Part shown: in pieces, positions 1-6,740 of the stretch
Position numbering within the stretch: position 1 is the stretch's first letter
Layout: the number at the start of each line of letters is the position of its first letter
Assembly (NCBI GenBank): GCA_964465295.1
Contig: CAYXKC010000053.1
Coordinates: 1 to 10,161 of the forward strand
DNA length: 10,161 nucleotides
Source of the DNA: Methanolacinia sp964465295
GTDB lineage: Archaea > Halobacteriota > Methanomicrobia > Methanomicrobiales > Methanomicrobiaceae
Direction: 5' to 3'
Notes under the pieces: generated by a model
Database searches by the model: none
The model's input: the letters and a program-made list of their open reading frames with translations, nothing else
What the model was told of the DNA's origin: nothing
Translations under genes and position numbers: made by a program

Positions 1-1282
1 CCGGGTTTGCGGAGAAGGATACGGTGAGAGGTGCCGTGCCGCTCGCAGGTGATGCTGTAAATGTCGCGGAGAGAGTCGATGTAACCTCGATTATATCCTT
101 TTTGACTTTCGTCGAGCATACACCGTCATCATCGACGACAGTCAGTCTTACAGTATATACGCCCGCTTCCTCGAACTCTATTTTAGGATCTTTCTTGATT
201 GAGGTAATGACATCGATATCGTCGTTGTCCTCGTCATAGAACTCCCAGTGCCATTCATCCAGGTCACTCTCTGAATTGACGGACTCTTCCGAGAGATCGT
301 TGAACTGCACAGTCAGGGGAGCGGCGCCATAGTCTGAGGAGTCTTCGTCGATCTCGAAATCGGCTTTAGGAGCATCGGCTGCAGGCACCACTTCAATAGA
401 ATCGTATTCATATGTACCGCTGTTGTCGTCTTCGTCGGTGACAGTAAGTGTCGGGTTGTATGTTCCCTGGCTATAGTATATGTACTCGGTATCGGCGCTG
501 TCGTCATCATCATCGAATTCTTTTCCCTGGTTGCCATAATCGAAGAGCCACTCCCATTCTTCTATTTTGGCATTGGTAAAGGAGTTCTTCGTCGATTTGT
601 CGGTAAATCTTACATAAAGCGGAGATGAGCCTTTGTTGTAATCGACGGTGAAGTATGCAGTGGGGCTATCTGCGAAGGAAACGGGGATGGTGCATGAGTC
701 CGTCTGGCCTTTGGGACTTGTAACGGTTAGAGTAACAGTGTAAGACCCAGGTTCACTATATATAAATGTCCCACTCTCGATATCTTTATCGATATCACCG
801 GAAGTATCCTCCCCGAAATCCCACTCCCACGTATTTGCACCGTCGGTGGTGCTCTCAAAACTGACAGCAAGTGCGGTGGTCTTCGTAACGGTGCCTGAAG
901 CCACGAGTTCGGGCTCTGAGATAGTTATCGGTTTGGTTTTAGGACTGTTGCTAACAGTACTGTCGGGAGATCCTACAGTAAGAACAACATCGTATGATCC
1001 TGTATCGGCATATGTATAGGAACCGGAACTGCCCGATTTCGTTGTGCCATCGTCCATATCCCAGCTCCAGGAGTCTGCAGTTCCCCCGGAGATCGTACCC
1101 GAATAGGTGACCGTTTTATAATTGTCCCACGTTGTGCCAGGAGTAACCGTCATGCTGATCGTGGATTCGGCAACATTAAGCCCCGATTCTGCAATGGTAT
1201 CTGCGGCAGCCGACTGACATATTATTAGCAACAAAACCAGCAAGGAGATAAACAGAATGCCGGTTCTTCTTATGGATCTCAT
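1..1282 (-). CDS. Secreted protein of tandem PKD domains (3' end outside window)
   Basis: An open frame runs without a stop from ATG at 1282 to the left edge (427 codons), so the protein is partial at its C-terminus. Residues 1-27 form a signal peptide: basic MRSIRR, a leucine-rich core, then cleavage near SAAA-D. Four PKD (polycystic kidney disease, immunoglobulin-like) domains follow at about 42-122, 125-206, 207-299 and 305-401, and a fifth starts near 405. Each shows the family's W-x-W turn (72-74, 152-154, 243-245, 344-346) and the G-x-Y-x-V-x-LTV strand (near 95, 179, 273, 374). The domains are strikingly acidic, with a run of five aspartates at 257-261 and DEDD at 283-286. PKD arrays in methanogens are typically extracellular, in surface-layer or adhesion proteins. 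That role is inferred; the missing C-terminus might hold an anchor or enzymatic domain. A CAGGTAG ribosome site lies 8 bases upstream of the ATG. Confidence 0.9.
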   Translation of the reverse strand, partial: MRSIRRTGILFISLLVLLLIICQSAAADTIAESGLNVAESTISMTVTPGTTWDNYKTVTYSGTISGGTADSWSWDMDDGTTKSGSSGSYTYADTGSYDVVLTVGSPDSTVSNSPKTKPITISEPELVASGTVTKTTALAVSFESTTDGANTWEWDFGEDTSGDIDKDIESGTFIYSEPGSYTVTLTVTSPKGQTDSCTIPVSFADSPTAYFTVDYNKGSSPLYVRFTDKSTKNSFTNAKIEEWEWLFDYGNQGKEFDDDDDSADTEYIYYSQGTYNPTLTVTDEDDNSGTYEYDSIEVVPAADAPKADFEIDEDSSDYGAAPLTVQFNDLSEESVNSESDLDEWHWEFYDEDNDDIDVITSIKKDPKIEFEEAGVYTVRLTVVDDDGVCSTKVKKDIIEVTSTLSATFTASPASGTAPLTVSFSANP

Positions 1283-1334
1283 AGTGATAACTACCTGTAT
1301 AATTTATCCAGGCGGGACTGAAGACTCCCGGCTG

Positions 1335-1341
1335 TTTATAA
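1335..1341 (-). promoter_or_regulatory. Candidate TATA box for the PKD protein gene
   Basis: TTATAAA on the minus strand, about 55 bases before the ATG at 1282. Counting about 25 bases to the start site predicts transcription from near 1312 and a leader of about 30 bases holding the AGGTAG ribosome site (1291-1296). A second AT-rich candidate, TTTATTTATAAT at 1363-1374, would give a leader of about 60 bases. No start site is demonstrated by sequence alone. Confidence 0.45.
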
Positions 1342-1382
1342 CTCTAATAATATCTGCACCAGATTATAAATAAAATTATCAG

Positions 1383-1390
1383 AAAAAAAA
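1383..1390 (-). terminator. Oligo-T terminator after the helix-hairpin-helix gene
   Basis: Eight consecutive T residues on the minus strand begin 13 bases after the stop codon of the small HhH gene (stop at 1404-1406). Oligo-T tracts are the usual intrinsic termination signal in archaea and need no hairpin. The tract sits just before the candidate promoter of the PKD gene, so it plausibly insulates the two units. Confidence 0.6.
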
Positions 1391-1403
1391 GGTGAACCCG
1401 GGA

Positions 1404-1679
1404 TCAGTCCTTCCAGTTCCACCACTTAAGCAGTTCCGGATCATGGGTCTCGTTCTCCGCAAAATAGACGGCGCACCTGAAGACGTAAAGGACGCAGCGG
1501 TCGAGACGGCCGCCCTGCAGGACGCAGAGCCTCGAGTACATCTCCTCCGGGTTTGCACCGGCAAGATCGTCGACAGAGAAATACCCGAGACTCAAAAGGT
1601 CGCGGGCGGTTGACTTTCCAACGCCCGGAATTCGCATGAGATCCTTTATTGACTCTCGCTCATCAGTCCGGGCTGCCAT
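1404..1679 (-). CDS. Cdd1-type helix-hairpin-helix protein
   Basis: A 91-residue soluble protein. Residues 11-32 carry a helix-hairpin-helix with the hairpin IPGVGKSTA (17-25), a fold that usually contacts the DNA backbone. It is followed by the conserved tail LDRCVLYVFRCAVYFA (59-74). This pattern matches what I know as the pathogenicity-locus Cdd1 family, named after a Clostridioides difficile neighbour gene; the biochemical function of that family is not established, and the name does not imply virulence. Cysteines at 52, 62 and 69 are visible. The start is uncertain: ATG at 1679 has GTGA five bases upstream, while GTG at 1688 would add three residues. Either start lies inside the 3' end of the membrane protein gene (17- or 26-base overlap), so the two are almost surely co-transcribed and translationally coupled. 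DNA binding is inferred from the fold only. Confidence 0.85.
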   Translation of the reverse strand: MAARTDERESIKDLMRIPGVGKSTARDLLSLGYFSVDDLAGANPEEMYSRLCVLQGGRLDRCVLYVFRCAVYFAENETHDPELLKWWNWKD

Positions 1680-2187
1680 CGCTCTCACTCATTATGGCGA
1701 TGCCCATCGGGCATAAATCGTTCATTTTGCATACCGAACAGGACTTCTTGCGGCTCTTTTTATTCCCTAAAAGATAACCCGCGACTAACAGAAGGACGAG
1801 CAGAACAACCTTCAGTATCGTAAATTCGAGCACCAGCGAGACCGCGAGGATGAGCACCGGAATCACGCATGTCCCCATCCAGAGGAACGGGGCGAACTTC
1901 GCGCCGAAGCATCCCGGAAAATCCTCTTCCTTTCCCTTTGAAAAGAGCTTCGATGAGTACCAGCCCCACCCCATCGAACATCGTTTGCCGTAATACCTGC
2001 ATTTCGTGCAGAACGAAGCCCTCATCACAAACAGGAACATGACGGCCAGGTACACTGCCCACACCGCCGCGAGAACAGGAACCACAAGCCATATTGCATA
2101 GACTCCGAGTGCAAGCCATACAAAAACGAAGATATTTGCAAGGATTACACCTTTCAGCGGATAGTTGTTAGAGACCGAATCATCCAT
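1663..2187 (-). CDS. Four-helix membrane protein with two cysteine clusters, function unknown
   Basis: I do not recognise a named family. Starting from ATG at 2187 the protein has 174 residues. Four hydrophobic segments lie at about 12-34, 36-55, 100-120 and 122-141. The loop after helix 2 holds C60-x2-C63-x6-C70-x-MG, and the tail after helix 4 holds C150-x2-C153-x5-C159-PMG. Further cysteines sit at 93 and 107. Both clusters are flanked by many Lys/Arg, so by the positive-inside rule they face the cytoplasm together; they could bind zinc or an iron-sulfur centre (inference). TTG at 2193 is an alternative start two codons upstream, but ATG at 2187 lies about 25 bases after a TATA-like element, fitting a leaderless transcript. 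The HhH gene overlaps its 3' end. Confidence 0.8.
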   Translation of the reverse strand: MDDSVSNNYPLKGVILANIFVFVWLALGVYAIWLVVPVLAAVWAVYLAVMFLFVMRASFCTKCRYYGKRCSMGWGWYSSKLFSKGKEEDFPGCFGAKFAPFLWMGTCVIPVLILAVSLVLEFTILKVVLLVLLLVAGYLLGNKKSRKKSCSVCKMNDLCPMGIAIMSESDGSPD

Positions 2188-2205
2188 AATCAATCTGTCA
2201 TATCC

Positions 2206-2223
2206 GCGGTAATTAAATACCGC
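2206..2223. promoter_or_regulatory. TATA-like promoter inside an 18-base inverted repeat
   Basis: The arms GCGGTA (2206-2211) and TACCGC (2218-2223) are perfect reverse complements around the 6-base centre ATTAAA. On the minus strand this places TATTTAATTA about 25 bases before the ATG of the membrane protein gene, the normal archaeal TATA-to-start-site distance. It is probably the promoter of that gene and, through its symmetry, possibly an operator for a dimeric regulator. A short 4-bp GC stem (2221-2232) overlaps one end; no oligo-T tract follows the ogg stop, so readthrough from ogg is also possible. Confidence 0.4.
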
Positions 2224-2244
2224 CCTGCGGCGCGAAAGTCGGAA

Positions 2245-3087
2245 TTATCTCCTGCCGGCGAAGAGATACTCCTGGGCATACCCGGCGTACCTCCCGAAAT
2301 GTTCCCTCCCAAAGTCCGCGATCCTGTCATAATCCCCGGCCGAGAGCGGACCCTCCGCGCTTCCAATCCCGTATAGATCGTTCATGATTCTCCTTATCCA
2401 GACATCGACGGGGAACGCCTCGTAGAACTGGAAGCCGAAGAGGAGTATGCAGTCGGCAACCTTCGGGCCGACACCCGGAAATTCCATAACCGCCCGGCGT
2501 GCACCCGGATAGTCGAGGGTTCGAATTCTCTCTGCCCACCCGGGGTCGCCTGCAGCAATCGCGGCCGTCCGGCAGATATACCGGGAGCGGTAGCCAGTCG
2601 AACAAACCCTTAAATCAGAATCGCAGCAGCGTGAGAGAGCCTCCGGCGACGGGAAAGAGCATATATCCGTCCTCTCCGGGGAGATCCGCCCGCCATGCAC
2701 CGCCGACATGTTCGAAAGCATTCTTTCGATATTCGGGATGCCCGTATTCTGGGCGCAGAGATACGAGAGAAGGCACTCCCACGGATCCTGCCTCATAATG
2801 CGGAGCCCGGGATGCTTCCCGGCTGCGGCGCGTATATGCTCGTCGGTGCAGAACGAATCGAGCGCTGCTTCGAGATCGAAGTCGAGGTTAAAGAGATGTA
2901 CGAGATAATCCTCATCGCACCCCGAATATTTGATCTCTCTCCCCGACTGCCGTACCTCGATCAGCCGCCCGCCCGATACTCCGGTCCACCATTCGCCGGC
3001 CTTTTTCCAGCGGAAAACCTGCCCGCAGGAGAGTGTCGCATCGAGATCGAAGGGCTGGTTTCGCCCGAGAATATATACCGGATTCAA
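2245..3087 (-). CDS. ogg: 8-oxoguanine DNA glycosylase/AP lyase, OGG1 type
   Basis: Excises 8-oxoguanine from DNA and nicks the resulting abasic site (base excision repair). From TTG at 3087 the protein has 280 residues. An N-terminal OGG_N domain holds SCGQVFRW (20-27), and a HhH-GPD domain follows. The hairpin PGVGPK ends in the catalytic lysine K209; the catalytic aspartate is D228 in FPVDVW. Compared with human OGG1 from memory, the recognition residues G42, N149, Y203, R204, K249, C253, D268, Q315 and F319 correspond to G22, N114, Y166, R167, K209, C213, D228, Q272 and F276, all conserved. Human R154, which reads the opposite cytosine, is N119 here. GTG at 3111 would add eight residues but has no ribosome site, while TTG at 3087 follows a strong one. 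It is the last gene of the rio2 run, 14 bases after thiL. Confidence 0.93.
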   Translation of the reverse strand: MNPVYILGRNQPFDLDATLSCGQVFRWKKAGEWWTGVSGGRLIEVRQSGREIKYSGCDEDYLVHLFNLDFDLEAALDSFCTDEHIRAAAGKHPGLRIMRQDPWECLLSYLCAQNTGIPNIERMLSNMSAVHGGRISPERTDICSFPSPEALSRCCDSDLRVCSTGYRSRYICRTAAIAAGDPGWAERIRTLDYPGARRAVMEFPGVGPKVADCILLFGFQFYEAFPVDVWIRRIMNDLYGIGSAEGPLSAGDYDRIADFGREHFGRYAGYAQEYLFAGRR

Positions 3088-3092
3088 AACAG

Positions 3093-3099
3093 TCCTCCC
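3093..3099 (-). promoter_or_regulatory. Ribosome binding site that favours the TTG start of ogg
   Basis: GGGAGGA on the minus strand ends 5 bases before TTG at 3087. No comparable site precedes the upstream GTG at 3111, which would also overlap the thiL stop. The site lies in the 14-base gap between thiL and ogg. Confidence 0.6.
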
Positions 3100-3101
3100 G
3101 C

Positions 3102-3953
3102 TCAGTCCCACCTGTGAAGGTAGCCGCGCCTCTCAAGCGGTTCGCCGTCCAAAAAAACACCGCGGGATTCGGTAACCCGGCCGATAACCTCCGCATCCAC
3201 CCCGGGAAGGGGCATTACTCCCTGCCCGCAGGTGAAGAGAAGCCCGAAGTCCCCTCCCCCGTATAATGCCTGTTCGACTGTAACACCTTCGGAGAGGGGT
3301 ATTCGTTCGGAAAAGATCTCGAACCCCGTGCCCGATGCTTCCGCCAGATCGTGGAGCGAGAGTGAAAGACCATCGGATACATCCATCATCGCCGATGCAC
3401 CGGCCTTTGCGATCGTCAGCGCTTCGGAGACGAACGGACGCGGCTCGATTAGTGAGAGCCGGTACCTCTCATCGCCGTCGAGTGCTGCCTGCGCCTCTCC
3501 CGGATGGCCGAGGATGTACACCGAATCCCCCGGCCTGCAACCCTGGCGGGTGATATGGGTTTCGGGATCGGTAATTCCAAATCCGGTCGTGACTATCGTT
3601 AATTCGCTGTGGGAATCTATATCCCCGCCTATCACCTTGGTGCCGTAGTGTCTGCAGCAGTCGCGAATCCCTTCCATGATCTCAACGAGCCTCTCCGGCT
3701 TATCGAGGCCGACAGCCGCAAGAAGAAAGAGCGGGGCCGCCCCGGACGATGCAATATCGGATATCGTAACCGCCGCAGACATCCACCCGATCTGGCGATC
3801 CGTCATCCCGGAAGGAAAGTCCGTAGTCTCATGAAGCATATCCGTACTTGCCACGATTATCTTAGGGCCCACAGGAAACGATGCACAGTCGTCAAGCACA
3901 TTCTCCTTCCCAACTATTTCGGAGATAAATTTTAGAAGTTCACGATCGTCCAT
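3102..3953 (-). CDS. thiL: Thiamine-monophosphate kinase
   Basis: Phosphorylates thiamine monophosphate with ATP to the cofactor thiamine diphosphate, in the cytoplasm. The 283-residue length fits the family, part of the PurM/ThiL/SelD ATP-binding fold. Visible motifs are DDCA (21-24), STDML (36-40), the SDIA aspartate (D66), GGDID (109-113) and DVSDGL (191-196), which hold the metal-binding acidic residues. The late glycine motif reads GGGDFGLLF (232-240) where most relatives I know have GGEDYELLF, so two glutamates are glycine here. The ATG at 3953 is chosen because GGTGGAGG lies 9 bases upstream; the open frame extends 15 codons further without such a site. The start lies 14 bases inside the 3' end of the DUF460 gene, indicating one transcript. 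Confidence 0.93.
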   Translation of the reverse strand: MDDRELLKFISEIVGKENVLDDCASFPVGPKIIVASTDMLHETTDFPSGMTDRQIGWMSAAVTISDIASSGAAPLFLLAAVGLDKPERLVEIMEGIRDCCRHYGTKVIGGDIDSHSELTIVTTGFGITDPETHITRQGCRPGDSVYILGHPGEAQAALDGDERYRLSLIEPRPFVSEALTIAKAGASAMMDVSDGLSLSLHDLAEASGTGFEIFSERIPLSEGVTVEQALYGGGDFGLLFTCGQGVMPLPGVDAEVIGRVTESRGVFLDGEPLERRGYLHRWD

Positions 3954-5883
3954 GCCTTCTCGCCTCCACCTCTCTCTCGGATTTATATTCGCTGACAATA
4001 GACTCTATCATCTCGGCAGACCTCTCCTTTTCAAATCTCTCCTGGCCCTCTCTCCATCTTTCAAGCGCCACTTCAAAATCCTTCCTGAATGCAAATCCTA
4101 TACCGCCCCTCGTCACCACAGGAACACTGTCAGATGACAGCAGGGGGATCTTTTCAGCCCTGAAGACGTCCGTAAGCCGAAGATCGGGAGCAGGGGTGAT
4201 TAACGCCGATACCCCGGCCTCGCTCAAAAACGATACTACGGCGTTGCCCCAGCCCTTTGTATCTTCGATATAGAGAATATCCTCCCGCCCGATCCCGTAC
4301 TCGTCGTCGGCGAGCCTCACGCATTCGCGGGTCAGGGAGCGGACGACCTTTACAGGAACCTGGCGCCGGTCGTTCTGGAGATCAGCATAATTCTTCATTC
4401 TTTTTATCTGCTTTAAGTGCTTCTTTCGCCTCTTTTCTTCATTCCGAAGCTTTGTCTTAAGGGATTTTATCGTCGCATCGCGTTTTTCGACCTCCTGGTC
4501 CCTCTTCAGCCTCTCGAAACGGCCCGACCTCTCGTCGGCGATTATCCTTTCAAGGTGCTTTATCTCCCTCTCCTTTTCAGCAAGTTCGTCCTGGAGATCG
4601 GAGACATATTCCCTCAGGTTGCGGACCATTCCCTCAAGCTGTGTAATCCGCGGGTCCTTGCGGCTCTCCGGGGCGGGTTCTCCCTTCTTCTCCTCTGCCT
4701 CCTTTCCCGGCATGGATTCGGCAACTATCTGCTCTATCGAAAGACCGCGTATTACCCCCGCTCTCGCCCTGTCGAGATCGAATCCGGCAGGAAGCCTCTT
4801 CTCGACATTATTGAACCTCGTTCTCCATGCCCTGTATGCCTCGATTGCTGCTGCAAGAGAATCCCTCTCGTGATCGTTTCCGTATGAAAAGCCGGTGCAT
4901 ATCGAAACCTTCTCCTCCTGCGTCCGGTCTTCGGGAGGGTTGTAGCCGGCAGCGTGGAACGATCTCCGGATCTTGTCCACGGATGAAGGCATATGGGCCA
5001 CATCGGATGCAATCAGGACCGGCTTTCCTATCGCGGTTATCTCCTCGATCCAGTCGTTTATGGACATCTGACGGGAGCTCTTCAGTTCCACGAGATTCCC
5101 GTCGAGGTCGAGAGCGGCAATACCAACGGTCGTTCCTGGATCGACCCCTACTATGATATTTCTCTTCTTTGAATGCTGCGGTCTGAAATGTATCCTGTCG
5201 AGCCGTCTTGCGCTGATGCGGACCTGGACATCGGCATGCGCCTCACCCGGTACAGGGATATGCTCCCTCGGGGCATGAACGTGGAATTCTACCCTCCTAA
5301 GGCCGCCGTAGCCCTTGTGATCCACCCTTTCGTAGCGAAGGATTGCCTCTTTTAAGGCATCTTCAACCCCCTTCGCCTTCTGCTGTACCGCCCCGTGGAT
5401 CTTTCTTATATACCGGTTCTGGCTCCATCCCCCTTTTCCTATCGAACGGTGGCGGGAGACTGTTATATCGGTTGTCCCGCCGAATGCGATCACCTCGTAA
5501 CCGGCACCGAGCTCGGCAAGATGTGCGATGGTCCTGGCCTCGACGAAGGGATCGAACCTGTTGCTGAACTTAAGGTTGTAGCGTGCGGCGACTGCTCCAA
5601 GAGAAACCTGCCTCTCACCGCCCGTAACCTGAACCAGCCTGGTTTTTGGAGGAAGGACGCCTATAAACGGATAGAGATCGTGCTGGTCCCTCGAGATCTC
5701 CTGGAGACTGTCAACCGCGAGGATATCGGGCTTCTCTGAAGATACGCGCCTGAGCACTTTATATAGAGACATCTCCCCTTCTTCGGTAATTTCACCGCCC
5801 TCACGGATCACAACGGCAAATACCGGCCTCTTCGTCCTCGAACGGACCGATCCAGTGATAACATCAATACCGAATACCTTCAA
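3940..5883 (-). CDS. DUF460/COG2433 protein, RuvC/RNase H-like fold with coiled coil
   Basis: A 647-residue protein of the archaeal DUF460 (COG2433) family, described as a possible RuvC/YqgF-type nuclease; no activity is established. The segment from about 243 has the RNase H-fold start VGVDPGTTVG (D248), a second-strand aspartate ASD (D294) and an HERD aspartate (D341), which together could form a metal-binding active site. The N-terminal region also starts FGIDVITGS (D7) and has AVDSLQE (D58), resembling a second copy of the fold. Residues 410-505 are rich in Lys, Glu and Arg with heptad-like spacing, a long coiled coil. A compact C-terminal domain spans about 510-610, then a charged tail. 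The start is TTG at 5883, preceded by GGTGG and overlapping the rio2 stop as TTGA; thiL begins inside its 3' end. The company of rio2 hints at an RNA-related role (inference). Confidence 0.92.
   Translation of the reverse strand: MKVFGIDVITGSVRSRTKRPVFAVVIREGGEITEEGEMSLYKVLRRVSSEKPDILAVDSLQEISRDQHDLYPFIGVLPPKTRLVQVTGGERQVSLGAVAARYNLKFSNRFDPFVEARTIAHLAELGAGYEVIAFGGTTDITVSRHRSIGKGGWSQNRYIRKIHGAVQQKAKGVEDALKEAILRYERVDHKGYGGLRRVEFHVHAPREHIPVPGEAHADVQVRISARRLDRIHFRPQHSKKRNIIVGVDPGTTVGIAALDLDGNLVELKSSRQMSINDWIEEITAIGKPVLIASDVAHMPSSVDKIRRSFHAAGYNPPEDRTQEEKVSICTGFSYGNDHERDSLAAAIEAYRAWRTRFNNVEKRLPAGFDLDRARAGVIRGLSIEQIVAESMPGKEAEEKKGEPAPESRKDPRITQLEGMVRNLREYVSDLQDELAEKEREIKHLERIIADERSGRFERLKRDQEVEKRDATIKSLKTKLRNEEKRRKKHLKQIKRMKNYADLQNDRRQVPVKVVRSLTRECVRLADDEYGIGREDILYIEDTKGWGNAVVSFLSEAGVSALITPAPDLRLTDVFRAEKIPLLSSDSVPVVTRGGIGFAFRKDFEVALERWREGQERFEKERSAEMIESIVSEYKSEREVEARRHGRS
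3963..3970 (-). promoter_or_regulatory. Ribosome binding site of thiL
   Basis: GGTGGAGG on the minus strand, 9 bases before ATG at 3953 and inside the last codons of the DUF460 gene. It decides for the internal ATG over the longer open frame. Confidence 0.65.
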
Positions 5884-6740
5884 CCGACCACCAGTTTCAG
5901 TACCTCATCCGTCGTTTTGGTAAGCCCGTACTTCTTTGAAAAATAATTTACAAGATTGTCAATATCCCGCCTGAGTATCGTATCTGCATTGGGGTGCGAT
6001 GGCTCAATCCACTGCGGCCAGTCGATGAGCCAGACCCTCTCCTCGTCGACCATAATATTGAACTCGGAGAGATCGCTGTGTATGTAACCGAGGCTGTATG
6101 CCTTTGCAAGATTCTCCACGACCTCGTCGAATATCTCCTGCGGCTCATCTACGGTCACCTGATTGAGGTTTAAGCCGGCGATATACGACATCGCGATTAC
6201 GTTCCTGTTTATTCCGATAGGGACCGGCACGGACACCCCTCCCCTCTGGAGGACGGATAAGGCATTAAACTCCGCCTTTGCAGACTCCGTCGATGCAAAG
6301 AGCCAGGGGAAATGTTTCCATTCGGGAACATAGCTTCGGTTCAGCCTGACAGACTGAAAGGACCTCTGCCCCACGCGGTGTATTTTTATCACAAGGACAC
6401 CGAGCCCCATCGCCTCGTAGACCTCGGACTCCTTTCCCACGCCTATAAGCGTCCCGAGTGCATTCAGGGTGCCCCTTTTAACGAGCGATTTGATGGCAAG
6501 AGCATCATAGCCCTTGAAGACGAGCTGGTACCCGTCATAGGGCTTTGTACTGCTCTTCACCATATCCATCTCCATCAGACGCCCCAGCCTGTAGGCAAGT
6601 TCTGATTCCGAAAGCCCGGCCGACTTCCTGAGCACGTCCTCAGGCACCCAGAGATATCTCTTCATCAGCCACTCGAGGCTCTTTAAAATCCTGTACTCGT
6701 ACTTGTGCAACTGCTTTATTTCGTCGGCTGAAAGAGGCAT
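5880..6740 (-). CDS. rio2: RIO2-type atypical serine kinase/ATPase
   Basis: RIO2 acts in late maturation of the small ribosomal subunit, cycling on pre-40S/30S particles with ATP. From ATG at 6740 the protein has 286 residues. About 4-85 form the RIO2-specific winged helix, ending in the YQLVFKGYDALAIKSL segment. The kinase domain then shows the RIO2 ATP loop IGVGKESEVY (99-108), the ATP-binding lysine K119 in VIKIHR, the catalytic loop HSDLSEFN (D223, N228) and the metal-binding aspartate D240 in LIDWPQ. It lacks the usual kinase activation loop, as all RIO proteins do. The open frame could start four codons earlier at GTG 6752, but an AT-rich element at 6769-6777 predicts transcription from near 6748, downstream of that GTG. 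It heads the left-going run and overlaps the DUF460 start by four bases. Confidence 0.94.
   Translation of the reverse strand: MPLSADEIKQLHKYEYRILKSLEWLMKRYLWVPEDVLRKSAGLSESELAYRLGRLMEMDMVKSSTKPYDGYQLVFKGYDALAIKSLVKRGTLNALGTLIGVGKESEVYEAMGLGVLVIKIHRVGQRSFQSVRLNRSYVPEWKHFPWLFASTESAKAEFNALSVLQRGGVSVPVPIGINRNVIAMSYIAGLNLNQVTVDEPQEIFDEVVENLAKAYSLGYIHSDLSEFNIMVDEERVWLIDWPQWIEPSHPNADTILRRDIDNLVNYFSKKYGLTKTTDEVLKLVVG

Noticed and set aside
313..537. Low-complexity GAT/GAC-rich bases considered as a DNA tandem repeat.
   Set aside because: They encode aspartate-rich loops of the PKD protein; units differ in length and codons, so no real tandem repeat is supported.
1..1280. Region could seem gene-free or a pseudogene because no closed frame spans it on either strand.
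   Set aside because: The minus strand is open from ATG 1282 to position 2 in one frame with a signal peptide and PKD motifs; it merely lacks a stop inside the window.
1363..1390. A/T-rich stretch with A8 and AAATAAAA considered as part of a repeat or origin-like element.
   Set aside because: No repeated unit is seen; it is fully explained by an oligo-T terminator on the minus strand followed by promoter sequence.
2221..2232. Small GC hairpin CGCC-CTGC-GGCG after ogg considered as a terminator.
   Set aside because: The stem is only 4 bp and no oligo-T tract follows on the minus strand, so termination here is not supported.
4417..4887. Plus-strand open frame of 156 codons opposite the DUF460 gene.
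   Set aside because: It lies wholly antisense to a clearly conserved protein, in its charged and coiled-coil region, and its translation has no recognisable motif; a shadow frame.
3940..5883. RuvC-like protein considered as a Holliday junction resolvase or a defence nuclease of a new system.
   Set aside because: The sequence follows the widespread archaeal DUF460 pattern, sits among housekeeping genes, and has no defence or mobile neighbours.
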